A DNA stretch of 64,000 bases. Source: Persicobacter sp. CCB-QB2. Lineage in GTDB: Bacteria > Bacteroidota > Bacteroidia > Cytophagales > Cyclobacteriaceae. The notes under the pieces were generated by a model, which saw only the letters and a program-made list of their open reading frames with translations, ran no database searches and was not told the DNA's origin. Numbering within the stretch: position 1 is the stretch's first letter; each line of letters opens with the position of its first letter. Where the stretch lies: positions 1,054,001-1,118,000 of the forward strand of contig NZ_LBGV01000001.1 in the NCBI RefSeq assembly GCF_001274635.1, given 5' to 3'. A program made the position numbers and the translations under genes. Of this stretch, positions 1-8,897 are shown piece after piece.

Positions 1-744
1 AAATCCGTCCTTCTGGAGAAGGCCTCCATGTTTATCAATGATGCCGACAATTTTCACCCCCATTTTGGCCAGATAAAATCCTGCCGCTGCGCCCACATTT
101 CCCCATCCCTGAATGATCGCCCGTTTGCCTCGGAAATCCCCGTTCCAAATGTGGTAATAGTGCCGGACAGCCTCTGCAACGCCATAACCGGTGATCATAT
201 CCGATACCGTATATTTCCGACTCACCTCCGGTGAAAAGGCCGGATCCTCAATGACTTTCTTTACGCCCTGCCGCAATTGCCCGAGCTTTTTGATCTTCTG
301 TGGTTCATTCGCTTGATGATGCCCATTGACAATGCCTTCCTGCGGATGCCAAAGGCCATAATCTTCCGTAATCGGGATTACCTCATTGATCTCATCTACA
401 TTCAGGTCTCCGCCAGTGCCGTAATAGCTTTTCAGGAGTGGAGTCACCGCCTTGTACCAGCGCCGGAGCACTTCATCCTTTCGGGGATCTTTGGGGTCAA
501 AGTCAATGCCGGACTTCGCACCGCCAATGGCCGGGCCGGAGACGGTGAATTTGATTTCCATGGTTTTTGCCAGCGATTCCACCTCTCTTTTGTCCAATCC
601 CTTCCGCATACGAGTTCCCCCGCCGGCCGCCCCTCCCCGCAGAGAGTTGATCACCACCCAGCCTTTGGCTTCGGTTTCGGTGTCGTGCCATTCAAAAACA
701 ATTTCAGGTTTTCTTTCCTCAAATTGTGTTAAAAGTGATTTCAT
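1..744 (-). CDS. Glu/Leu/Phe/Val dehydrogenase family protein (3' end cut off by window)
   Basis: The complement reads open from an ATG at 744 to base 1 without a stop (248 codons), so the C-terminus lies outside the window. The N-terminal half contains GGGTRM and IGGAKSG, the substrate and dimerisation region of the glutamate/leucine dehydrogenase superfamily, and a later GWGNVGAAAG segment is the glycine-rich NAD(P)-binding loop. The family oxidatively deaminates an amino acid to the 2-oxo acid. Which amino acid is used cannot be read from this part. The plus-strand frames over the same bases are shadows. Confidence 0.85.
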   Translation of the reverse strand, partial: MKSLLTQFEERKPEIVFEWHDTETEAKGWVVINSLRGGAAGGGTRMRKGLDKREVESLAKTMEIKFTVSGPAIGGAKSGIDFDPKDPRKDEVLRRWYKAVTPLLKSYYGTGGDLNVDEINEVIPITEDYGLWHPQEGIVNGHHQANEPQKIKKLGQLRQGVKKVIEDPAFSPEVSRKYTVSDMITGYGVAEAVRHYYHIWNGDFRGKRAIIQGWGNVGAAAGFYLAKMGVKIVGIIDKHGGLLQKDGF

Positions 745-847
745 TTGGGTTCTGTTGATTGTTGATTTCGGCACCATTGTGCCCGTGTTTTAATCTGTGT
801 TTAATATAATTTACGGAAAAAATGGTGAAATCAGGTTAATCAACGAA

Positions 848-2116
848 TTAATCCCAGTTCGGAAGCTTGGGGGAATAGTGCAAATTTCGGTCATAAGCCC
901 GCATGCTTTCCAATTGTTGCGCCGGTTGACACTGCGAAATTTCCAATAAATTAAAGAGTTTATCCACGCCACTTCTAAGGTCAATAGGGGGATATTGGTA
1001 ATCTCTTAAAAAGTGAACATATTTTAGCGTGCGGAAGCCATCGAACCATTGAAAGAAACGCTGCTTAAAAATTTTTTTATTCGGACTGTTTTTGAGGATC
1101 TTTTGAAGCTCTTCTTCAAATTTACTTTCCACCAAAAAGGCCTGAGTGGCAGCCGGCATTTCTTCCTTCACAGCCCCGAAAGGTTGTTTGAAAAAGCCGT
1201 AAGCCTTTTCGATAAACACTTTCAATTCCTCAAATATTTCTGGGTGATAAGAATCCATCCGCTGCGTTTCCCCCGAAGCCAAAAATTCACCCACCGCTTT
1301 TCCGGTACCAAAAGGCACCCGATCTGAAGGCCTGGGAGAGGGAATCACCTGACAGGACGTGATGTCGGCGAAGTTCCCCAATGGAATAATTTTGTGCAGA
1401 AAGTAGAAGTCCTCTCCGGCTTTCCGGCGGTTCATGCCCCCTTGCTTTTGGTAAATATCCGCCCGTACCACCATGCTCGAACCGATGGTCTCATAGGCAA
1501 AGGGATGCTGGGCATATCGAAGTCCGTTGACATAATAGCGCAAATGCAATTCATAAATCTCAATCGCTTCGTACCATTGCTTTGGAAAATCACCTTCCAG
1601 CGGATGCTCAAAATGAATGGATGCCGCATTGGTTTTCGGGTAATCCTGAAAATATTGCTCAATCTCCAAAAGGTAGTTTTCAGAACATTGACTATCAGCA
1701 TCAAAGCAAATGATCGGCGCCTTGGGCTTTCCGATGGTCTCTAGTCGGAAAGCGGCCTCGTCCATCCCGATTTTTCTGGCAAGGCCTACCCCCGCATGTT
1801 TTTTGGGGAGATTGCTGACCTTAATGAATTCGAAAGAAAGGTGGGGAAGCGATTGTGCCATTGCCCAGGCCTGTGCTTCTTCCAGCGTCTGCTGATTTCG
1901 TTGAATGACTTCCTCTGAGGCATTTTCCCCATGGTTAATTACCGTTATCACCTCCGTATGTCCCTTTGTGGGCTTGCAATTGGCCAAAGATTGTAGGGAA
2001 GTCAGCAAATCCGGTTCGTTATAACAGGGAATCACCACAATCTGGCTGGTATGGGCTTGCGCTTCATTGCTTAAAAAGCGTTCCGGATAGGCGTATCTTT
2101 CTAAATAAGTATTCAT
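848..2116 (-). CDS. family 2 glycosyltransferase
   Basis: A 422-residue protein with a GT-A fold start (IVVIPCYNEPDLL at about residue 26), a DADS metal/nucleotide-sugar motif near residue 140 and a later AGEDFYFLHK segment with the Glu-Asp pair typical of GT2 enzymes. It should transfer a sugar from a nucleotide donor. Acceptor and product are unknown. It has no clear transmembrane segment or signal peptide, so it is probably cytoplasmic. It stands alone, separated from the pdxH gene upstream by a 195-bp hairpin-rich gap. Confidence 0.8.
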   Translation of the reverse strand: MNTYLERYAYPERFLSNEAQAHTSQIVVIPCYNEPDLLTSLQSLANCKPTKGHTEVITVINHGENASEEVIQRNQQTLEEAQAWAMAQSLPHLSFEFIKVSNLPKKHAGVGLARKIGMDEAAFRLETIGKPKAPIICFDADSQCSENYLLEIEQYFQDYPKTNAASIHFEHPLEGDFPKQWYEAIEIYELHLRYYVNGLRYAQHPFAYETIGSSMVVRADIYQKQGGMNRRKAGEDFYFLHKIIPLGNFADITSCQVIPSPRPSDRVPFGTGKAVGEFLASGETQRMDSYHPEIFEELKVFIEKAYGFFKQPFGAVKEEMPAATQAFLVESKFEEELQKILKNSPNKKIFKQRFFQWFDGFRTLKYVHFLRDYQYPPIDLRSGVDKLFNLLEISQCQPAQQLESMRAYDRNLHYSPKLPNWD

Positions 2117-2147
2117 GAAAATCAGAGAAGAGAATTATTTTTTAGGG

Positions 2148-2275
2148 GCTGCCCTCACAGGCTCGGTCGGGCTGGCGGGCCTCGCTCTTTTTGCCGACTC
2201 CTGAGAAGTTTATTTAAGGGTAGTCGCCGGCAAAAAGGAGCTCAGGCAAAGCCCGCTATCCCTCAGCCGGTTGGA
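2148..2275. repeat. GC-rich imperfect inverted repeat between pdxH and the glycosyltransferase gene
   Basis: The gap at 2117-2311 is richer in G+C than its surroundings. An arm at about 2175-2199 (containing CTCTTTTTGCCG) pairs imperfectly with an arm at 2222-2256 (containing CGGCAAAAAGGAG), giving a long hairpin. It lacks a clean U-tract on either strand, so it is not an obvious intrinsic terminator. It resembles the hairpin-forming intergenic repeats seen in other Bacteroidota, but only one copy was seen in this window. Confidence 0.5.
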
Positions 2276-2311
2276 ATGGAAAGTGTAGCGCAAAGTCGCG
2301 CCAACGGATGG

Positions 2312-2950
2312 TCAGGGAGCCAGGCGCTTTTTATTCCAATGCCCGTTTTCTAAAACATACAGCACGCGGTCATGCAATCGGCTTGGGCGTCCTTGCCAGA
2401 ATTCAATACGATCCGGAATGATACCAAAGCCTCCCCAATGCGGCGGGCGCGGAACATGGGTGATGAATTTGGCTGCATACTTGGCAAAGCGGCCCATCAC
2501 CACCGCTTTGGAATCGATCTCCTGACTTTGTTCAGAGGCCCAGGCGCCTACCCGACTTTTGTAGGGGCGGCTAGCAAAGTATTGATCCGAGACCTCCTCC
2601 GGCATTTTAACAACACTTCCTTCAATATTGACTTGTCGCTCCAGCTCAGGCCAAAAGAAAGTCAAAGCTGCAAATTGATTATTGCTCAACTGTTGTCCCT
2701 TGCGGCTATTGTAATTAGTATAAAATACGAAGGCGTTATTTTCAATGCCTTTCAGTAAAACCGTTCGTGCGGAAGGTCTTCCCTCAGCCGTAGCAGAAGA
2801 AACCGTCATGGCGTTGGGCTCCATCACCTCCGCTTTTATCGCCTCATCAAACCACTGGTTAAATTGTTGGATTGGGTGGGCATGGCATTCCTCAACGGAA
2901 AGTTCTTTTTTTGAGTAATCTTGACGTATATCAGCAATATTTATCTTCAT
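2312..2950 (-). CDS. pdxH: pyridoxamine 5'-phosphate oxidase
   Basis: A 212-residue cytoplasmic flavoprotein that makes pyridoxal 5'-phosphate from pyridoxine or pyridoxamine phosphate with FMN and oxygen. The sequence shows the family core: RTVLLKG and FYTNYNSRKG (FMN and phosphate contacts), YFASRPYKSRVGAWASEQS in the middle, and RIEFWQGRPSRLHDR followed by the usual ending RLAP. An ATG three codons earlier (2959) is in frame; the one at 2950 fits the family length better. It is transcribed alone toward the glycosyltransferase gene. Confidence 0.93.
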   Translation of the reverse strand: MKINIADIRQDYSKKELSVEECHAHPIQQFNQWFDEAIKAEVMEPNAMTVSSATAEGRPSARTVLLKGIENNAFVFYTNYNSRKGQQLSNNQFAALTFFWPELERQVNIEGSVVKMPEEVSDQYFASRPYKSRVGAWASEQSQEIDSKAVVMGRFAKYAAKFITHVPRPPHWGGFGIIPDRIEFWQGRPSRLHDRVLYVLENGHWNKKRLAP

Positions 2951-3056
2951 GGGTGTCATCTTGCGTCGAAAATAATGGCGAAAATAAGGGATTAGTTTGA
3001 CATTTAAACTCCTTGTGCCTTTATTCGTGAGGAATCCAACCCTAATCTTTATTGTG

Positions 3057-3637
3057 ATGAACTATTTTGACTACGGAAATATTTCCCAACCACAAAAGGG
3101 CGATCTGTTAATCTCGGAACCTTTTTTGGCGGACCCCAATTTTGAGCGGTCCGTGGTTTTCTTAGTGGAACATAATGAGGAGGGCAGTGTAGGGTTTGTT
3201 TTGAATAAGCCTTCCTTTCTGAAACTGAATGAGGTGATGCAGGGAGAAAATATCCCGCAGGAGCAAAGTCTTTTTGTGGGTGGGCCTGTGCAGCAGGATA
3301 CGCTTCATATGGTGCACCGAGCAGATTTTCTGGGGGAAGAAAGTCATCAGATCGTGGAGCATGTCTATTGGGGGGTGGTTTCGAAGAGGTGATGAGTCTG
3401 GTACGGGAGGAACAACAGCCTCACCCGCAGGTGCGGTTTTTTCTGGGCTATTCCGGATGGTCTGCTGGCCAATTGGAAGCAGAGCTTAAAGAGAAATCGT
3501 GGATCATTTTTCGGCAGGCGAATGAAAATCTGATTTTTGACACCCGTCCCGATGATTTGTGGAAGAAAGTATTGTCCCTGATGGGGGGAAGATTCAAGAT
3601 GTATTCAAATTACCCCATAGATCCTCGCATGAATTAA
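3057..3637 (+). pseudogene. yqgE: YqgE/AlgH (UPF0301) family protein, broken by a one-base frameshift
   Basis: The first part (ATG at 3057, open to 3392) has the family start QKGDLLISEPFLADPNFERS and GSVGFVLNKP. The rest continues from about 3368 to 3637 in another frame with QVRFFLGYSGWSAGQLEAEL. The break falls in a run of six G at 3370-3375. One extra G gives YWGGGFEEV, where the family has YWGGxFE, and a protein of about 193 residues, the normal length. The family function is poorly defined. The frameshift is probably a sequencing undercall; a real mutation or ribosomal slip at the G run is possible. Confidence 0.85.
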
Positions 3638-3646
3638 AAAAATGTC

Positions 3647-3654
3647 TATTTTTG
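3647..3654 (+). promoter_or_regulatory. -7 element (TATTTTTG) upstream of the DUF349 gene
   Basis: TATTTTTG matches the Bacteroidota -7 consensus TAnnTTTG. No good TTTG was found at the -33 distance. It would start a leader of about 90 bases that contains two hairpins before the ATG at 3749. Confidence 0.4.
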
Positions 3655-3663
3655 GGCATCCAA

Positions 3664-3730
3664 TCCTTCAGCAATATTTTTGAAGGAGGGTATAGATTGT
3701 GTTCGGTCCGCCGCTAACGGCGGGAATTTT
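3664..3730 (+). promoter_or_regulatory. two hairpins in the leader of the DUF349 gene
   Basis: TCCTTCA (3664-3670) pairs with TGAAGGA (3681-3687). Further on, CCGCCG (3708-3713) pairs with CGGCGG (3718-3723) across a CTAA loop and is followed by GAATTTTT. The second hairpin could end yqgE transcripts or attenuate the downstream gene. Confidence 0.45.
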
Positions 3731-3748
3731 TAAATTAATTAAAGAGTC

Positions 3749-5566
3749 ATGGAAAACGACAAATTGTTTGATCAGTCTTCTGAAGCAGAAAAGGAAAATG
3801 TACAACCTGAGCAGGAAGTGAACACTGCTGAGGAGGTGAAAGAAGAAAGCCTTACTGTAAACGAGGAAGATTTTGTCGGAAAAAGTAAGGAAGAATTGGT
3901 AAAAGCCTTATCGGACTTGAAAGAGTCTCAGAACTTCCGTTACAATGATGAAGTTTTGAAGATAGTGGGGCCAATTTTTAATGGTTTACGTCATGAAGAA
4001 CGTCAGTCGGCTTTGGAGAAATACAAGGCGGATGGCGGAGAGCCTGACGGTTTTGAATACCATGGCGAAGAGATGGATCGAAAATTTGATGAGCTCTACA
4101 GCTTATTGAAGGAAAGAAAACATAAATATTACGCTAACCTGGAGTCTAGCCGTAAAGAAAATACGGCTAAGAAAAAACTTTTGCTTCGCCAGTTGAGAGA
4201 AATTGTAAAAGGCGAAGAAACGGAGCAGAGCATTGAAGCTGTTCGTAAGATTCAGGAAGAGTGGAAAGGTATCGGTCAGGTGAATATGGCCGAAAATCAG
4301 GAGCTTTGGGCTAATTATAAAGCCCTTTTGGATCAGTATTATGATCGTCGTGGTATTTTCTTCGAGTTGAAGGATTTGGACCGTCGTAAAAACCTGACTA
4401 AAAAAGTTCAGCTATGTGAAAAAGCAGAAGAGCTGAAAGATTCGGAGATTTTGGATGCGGTTCGTATTTTGAATGAATTGCACGAAGAATATAAAAACAT
4501 CGGCCCGGTGCCTCGTGAAGAGCAGGATAAAATCTGGGATCGTTTCAAGGCGGCTTCTGATGCGGTTTATGATCGCCGTAAAGAATACAGCGATCAGATT
4601 CGGGTAGAGCAGGAAGCGAATTTGGAAACCAAAAAAGCTTTGATCGCCAAGATTCGTCCATTTGTTGATTTTAATTCCGGAAGAATTACGGAGTGGAATC
4701 AGGAAACCAAGAAATTGCAGGACCTTCAGAAGGAGTGGGATGCTATTGGGCATGTACCTCGTGAGAATGCCAAAGATATCAATAAAGAGTTCTGGGGACT
4801 TTTCAAGACTTTCTTTAATAACAAAGGACAATTCTTCAAGAACCTGGAAGAGGAGCGTACGGTAAACTTGAAGCTGAAGCAGGCTTTAGTGGAGAAGGCA
4901 GAAGCGTTGAAAGACAGCGAGGATATCGAAGGAACGGCTAATACATTGAAGTCTCTTCAGCAGGAGTGGAGAAAAATTGGCCCTGTACCAGAGAAATTCA
5001 AGGATTCTGTTTTTGAAGAGTTCAAAGCGGCATGTGATCATTTCTTCAACCGCAAGCGCCAGAAGAATGAAGCCGTGGAGCAGGAGTTTGTAGCTAATTT
5101 TGAGAAGAAGGCAGCGCTTTGTGAGCAATTGGTCGCTTTGGCCGCTGAAAAACCCAACAGCTTAGAGCCGCTTCAGGAAATTCAGGCACAGTTTGAAGAG
5201 ATTGGTTTTGTGCCTCGTAAGGAAATTAAAACCATTCAGCAAAAATGGGCCGAAGCGAATGCCACTTATTTAGAGGCAGTTGAAGGGATTGCAGAAGGGG
5301 AGAAGCAGCGCTTGGTTCTGCAGGCAAAATATCAGCGATTGAAATCGTCACCAAATAAATCTTCTTTGAATAAAGCTGAGCAGGACTTACGTCGCCAGAT
5401 TCAGGAATTGGAAGATGAGATCAATACCTGGAAAAGTAACCTGGGCTTCTTTGCCAGATCTAAAAATGCAGAGGCTTTAAAGGCGGAATACGATCAAAAA
5501 ATCGAAGAAGCAGAAGCTAAGGTAAAAGTGCTTCGTGATGAGCTAAGAATTTTGAATCAGGCTTAA
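3749..5566 (+). CDS. DUF349 domain-containing coiled-coil protein
   Basis: A 605-residue, highly charged, mostly helical protein. It repeats a unit of about 70-75 residues with the motif EEWKxIGxVP followed by a helix and a YDRR or FNRK segment (for example EEWKGIGQVNM, EYKNIGPVPREE, EWDAIGHVPRE, EWRKIGPVPE), which is the DUF349 family pattern. The N-terminus is acidic and lacks a signal peptide, and the C-terminus is a coiled coil. It is probably cytoplasmic. The biochemical function of the family is not settled. It is followed by a strong terminator and appears monocistronic. Confidence 0.85.
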   Translation: MENDKLFDQSSEAEKENVQPEQEVNTAEEVKEESLTVNEEDFVGKSKEELVKALSDLKESQNFRYNDEVLKIVGPIFNGLRHEERQSALEKYKADGGEPDGFEYHGEEMDRKFDELYSLLKERKHKYYANLESSRKENTAKKKLLLRQLREIVKGEETEQSIEAVRKIQEEWKGIGQVNMAENQELWANYKALLDQYYDRRGIFFELKDLDRRKNLTKKVQLCEKAEELKDSEILDAVRILNELHEEYKNIGPVPREEQDKIWDRFKAASDAVYDRRKEYSDQIRVEQEANLETKKALIAKIRPFVDFNSGRITEWNQETKKLQDLQKEWDAIGHVPRENAKDINKEFWGLFKTFFNNKGQFFKNLEEERTVNLKLKQALVEKAEALKDSEDIEGTANTLKSLQQEWRKIGPVPEKFKDSVFEEFKAACDHFFNRKRQKNEAVEQEFVANFEKKAALCEQLVALAAEKPNSLEPLQEIQAQFEEIGFVPRKEIKTIQQKWAEANATYLEAVEGIAEGEKQRLVLQAKYQRLKSSPNKSSLNKAEQDLRRQIQELEDEINTWKSNLGFFARSKNAEALKAEYDQKIEEAEAKVKVLRDELRILNQA

Positions 5567-5590
5567 GAAAATTGTCAGATTAAATATTAA

Positions 5591-5622
5591 AACCACAAGT
5601 TTCCGACTTGTGGTTTTTTTTG
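5591..5622 (+). terminator. intrinsic terminator after the DUF349 gene
   Basis: A perfect 10-bp stem, AACCACAAGT with ACTTGTGGTT, and a 5-base loop, followed by a T-run. Confidence 0.9.
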
Positions 5623-5770
5623 TGCATGATGGCATGAATAGTACATGTTTTATGGTTAATTTCATAAATAACATGAAAAAAAGGAGGTAAATTGTTTGAA
5701 TTATAATTTTTGGATAAAATATTTCCGCTATATTTAAAAAAAGGCTATATTTAAATAAAGTAAGACAGAA

Positions 5771-5959
5771 ATGAGAAAAAACTTAACCCGACCAGTAAAT
5801 CGTAAAATTATTGCCGGCGTTTGTGCAGGAGTTGCAGATTATTTCAATTTGGATCCTGTTATTATTCGTTTGATCTACGTGTTTTTACTTTTATTTGCAG
5901 GAACAGGACTCGCGCTGTATATTATCTTATGGATAATAATGCCCGCTGAACAATATTAA
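5771..5959 (+). CDS. PspC domain small membrane protein
   Basis: A 62-residue protein made up almost entirely of a PspC domain: a basic N-terminus, then IAGVCAGVADYFNLDPVIIRL and one hydrophobic segment ending IILWIIMPAEQY. PspC proteins sit in the inner membrane; in enterobacteria they act in the phage-shock envelope stress response. Stand-alone PspC proteins of this size are common in Bacteroidota and their role there is less clear. A leader of about 150 AT-rich bases precedes it. Confidence 0.85.
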   Translation: MRKNLTRPVNRKIIAGVCAGVADYFNLDPVIIRLIYVFLLLFAGTGLALYIILWIIMPAEQY

Positions 5960-6074
5960 AGATTCCAGATTGTGGATTAGGTTTGATTTTTTTATCGAAT
6001 GGATTTTTTTAACTAGGTAGATTATTTTTTTATATCTTTTTGTTTTAAACCACAATCACTTCTTCAATTTATCC

Positions 6075-6115
6075 AAAAGCATGCCAATTTTCATCAAGCA
6101 TGCTTTTCTTTTTAT
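6075..6115 (+). terminator. intrinsic terminator after the pspC-like gene
   Basis: AAAAGCATGC (6075-6084) pairs perfectly with GCATGCTTTT (6098-6107), followed by CTTTTTATT. Confidence 0.85.
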
Positions 6116-6204
6116 TACCAATTTTGTACGGTTTAAAGGTTGTTTGAGAATTTAATTTTTTGGAAATTATGATTTCTCCAAAAAATTATACTAATCTCTT
6201 ATTT

Positions 6205-7991
6205 ATGACTCAATCCCATACTTATGATTTCGGTATTGTCGGTAATTGTGCTTTTATGGCCTCTATCGACAAGCGAACCAATGTGGTTTGGATGTGTTGG
6301 CCTTCCTTCGATAGTAGTTTTGTTTTCGGTTCTTTATTGGATTCTAAAAAAGGGGGTGAATTTACAATTCTGCCTGTAGAAACAGCTTTCTCCTCTCACC
6401 AATACTATATGGATAATACCAATATATTGGTGACGGAAATCGAAGATGAAAATGGTAAGTATCGCGTAACTGATTTTGCACCCCGGTTTCCTCAATATGA
6501 CCGGTATTTTCGTCCGTTGATGTTAATCAGAAAGGTAGAACCGCTTTCGGGTAATCCCAGGGTGAATGTGAGATGTGCACCCAAGGGAGATTATGGTACG
6601 AAAAATCCGGAGCGGGTTTTAGGTTCCAATCATATCAAATATCTGGGAATAGGGGATGAAATGCGCCTGACCACTAACATTCCATTAAGTTATGTGATCG
6701 ATGATGAAGAGCCCTTCTTCCTGAATGAAACCAAATATTTGGTTTTAACCTACGGTGCTCCATTGGAAGCGGCATTGGAAAAAACAGCGGATGAATTTTT
6801 ACGCGCCACCCAGAAATACTGGCAGGATTGGGTGAAATCCACTTCGATTGGTTCTTTTCACCAAAAGGCGGTGATTCGTTCTGCCCTCGCTTTGAAAATT
6901 CACCAGTTTGAAGATACCGGTGCTATCATTGCGGCCAGCACCACCTCCCTTCCGGAATCCCCGGCAGTGGCCGTAACTGGGATTATCGTTTTTGCTGGAT
7001 GCGGGATACTTTCTACACCCTGCAGGCTTTTAACCATATTGGTCACTTTGAAGAATCGGAAAGGTATTTTAACTATATCGCCAATATTTCTTCAAAGGAA
7101 AAGGATCGTTTTCAACCCTTGTACAGCATCAAGGGGAAATCTAAGCTGGAGGAAAAGATTATTGATCTGGAAGGATACCTCGGAAATGGTCCTGTGAGGA
7201 TCGGAAATCAGGCGCATGAACATATTCAGAATGATGTTTATGGGCAGGTGATGATTTCACTTCTGCCCTTGTTTGCTGATGAGCGTTTTCAGCATGAGAA
7301 TCGCTTTAATTCTCATGATATGATGCGCAATATCCTGAAAATGATTGACCGGACCATTGATGAAAAGGATGCCAGTTTGTGGGAGTTTCGTGATCGGTCC
7401 AAATATTATTGCTATACCTTTTTGTTCCAGTGGGCCGGAAGTTCCGCGGCATTGAAAATTGCCTCCAGATTTGGAGATAATGAAATGATGACTACCGCTC
7501 GGGAATTAAAGAAGAAAGCATTTGAGCGTATTGAAGCCTGCTATGATGATAAAATGGGGGTTTATACGCAGGCGGCCGGATCGCCGGAATTGGATGCGGC
7601 CAATTTGCAGTTGATTATGATGGGCTATCTGGACTCTTCCAGTTCCATCGCAAAAACGCATTTAAAGGCGATGGAAAAAGAATTGCGGACCAAGGAAGGT
7701 TTATTCTATCGTTATAAACATATTGATGATTTTGGTGCGCCGGAAACAACTTTCCTGATTTGCGCTTTCTGGTACGTGGAGGCATTAGCCGTTGTCGGTA
7801 GAGTAGAAGAGGCAATCATTGAGTTTGAAAAATTACTAAAATATACCAATCATCTTGGACTATTGAGTGAGGATGTAGATGCCAAAACCGGCAGCCAGTG
7901 GGGGAATTTCCCTCAGGCCTATAGTCACGTCGGTTTAATTAATGCAGCCTATCGAATAGCGACTAAGCTCGATAAACCAATGTTCTTTTAA
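6205..7991 (+). pseudogene. glycoside hydrolase family 15 protein, broken by a one-base frameshift
   Basis: The N-terminal frame (ATG at 6205; TTG at 6160 is an in-frame alternative) begins YDFGIVGNCAFMASIDK and WPSFDSSFVF, the conserved start of GH15 glucoamylase/trehalase-like proteins. It runs to TTSLPES and then goes out of frame. The other frame picks up at once with NWDYRFCWMRDTFYTL, the family's catalytic-domain motif, and continues to 7991. One extra C in the CCCC run at 6959-6962 joins the two parts into about 595 residues, the usual size. GH15 enzymes hydrolyse alpha-glucosidic bonds in maltodextrins or trehalose with inversion. No signal peptide is visible, so a cytoplasmic enzyme is likely. 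The break is probably a sequencing error. Confidence 0.88.
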
Positions 7992-8008
7992 CATTTGCTA
8001 ATTAGATT

Positions 8009-8043
8009 AAAAAAAGCGGAGGTTGATATCTTCCGCTTTTTTT
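8009..8043. terminator. bidirectional terminator between convergent genes
   Basis: AAAAAAGCGGA and TCCGCTTTTTT form a stem with A/T tracts on both sides. It lies between the ends of the GH15 gene (plus) and the ydcF-like gene (minus). Confidence 0.85.
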
Positions 8044-8063
8044 ATGCTCAGTACTACCGGTTA

Positions 8064-8840
8064 TTATAAATATCCTTTCAGACGATAAGTGACAAAGCCC
8101 ACCCATTCCTTGATTAAAAAATTCCAGCATGTTAAGGTTTGCGCATCCGGCAGGAGGTAGTCTGTCCAAACCAGAGGGCGGTGGGAAGTAGCATAATGAG
8201 CTGAAAAGGGCAGGCAATATAAACCTGCTTTTTCAAATATTGCCAGTGATCTTCTCATGTGACTGGCGGAGGTGATTAACAACCAATCCGTATCTGATGC
8301 TACATTTTGCGCTTCTATCAGTGCTTTGGTGAAGCAGGCGTTTTCATAAGTATTTCTGGATGCATCCTCAATGAAAATGGCCGATTCGGGGACACCCGCA
8401 TCCATTAGAAACTGGGCAGTCGTCATGGCTTCTGAAGGCTCTCCTTCCATTCGGTTGACATAGCCATTTCCTCCGGTAAGAATAATTTGATGGACATAGC
8501 CACGCTGAAAGAGTTGCAGCGTATGTGTGATTCTGTCCGCGGCCCAATTAAAGTGGGTTAGTGTAAAGGGTGGGCGTCCGGTATCCACTGCTCCTCCAAG
8601 CAAAATGGCCGTCCTGGGCTTATTCAAAGAAAGGTCTTCCATTTCCAGGCTTTCTATTTGCCAACAACGATCAAAAAAATCATATAGTGGGCGGTTGGAG
8701 AATAGAATTAATAGGGAAAAGGTGGTCAGCAGGAAGGTTTTCCTTTTTCGCTTCCATACTAAAGCCAATAAAAGAAAAAGGAGTATCCAGTTGATCGGCT
8801 GGATGCAGAACACCAATGCTTTGGAGAGTAAAAAGAACAT
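8064..8840 (-). CDS. YdcF/ElyC family (DUF218) membrane protein
   Basis: A 258-residue protein with two N-terminal hydrophobic segments (about 1-28 and 36-50). A DUF218 domain follows, with AILLGGAVDTG, IILTGGNG, SRNTYENA and LLITSASHMRRS. Relatives such as SanA and ElyC act at the envelope in some bacteria, but the reaction is not established. The start is odd: the hairpin terminator of the upstream gene ends within a few bases of the ATG, leaving no room for a ribosome-binding site. Confidence 0.82.
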   Translation of the reverse strand: MFFLLSKALVFCIQPINWILLFLLLALVWKRKRKTFLLTTFSLLILFSNRPLYDFFDRCWQIESLEMEDLSLNKPRTAILLGGAVDTGRPPFTLTHFNWAADRITHTLQLFQRGYVHQIILTGGNGYVNRMEGEPSEAMTTAQFLMDAGVPESAIFIEDASRNTYENACFTKALIEAQNVASDTDWLLITSASHMRRSLAIFEKAGLYCLPFSAHYATSHRPLVWTDYLLPDAQTLTCWNFLIKEWVGFVTYRLKGYL

Positions 8841-8880
8841 AAAAAACCACTAATAATTTTGGCAATATTAGTGGTTTCCT
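8839..8880 (-). terminator. terminator after the DUF3078 gene, abutting the ydcF-like start codon
   Basis: Arms AAACCACTAAT and ATTAGTGGTTT (8844-8854 and 8867-8877) form an 11-bp stem. On the minus strand this is followed by TTTTTT and then directly by the ATG of the next gene. Confidence 0.75.
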
Positions 8881-8897
8881 TTTGAAATTGGAAAATA

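Noticed and set aside
277-793. Plus-strand frames at the window start
   Set aside because: They are opposite the amino-acid dehydrogenase, whose motifs are clear on the minus strand.
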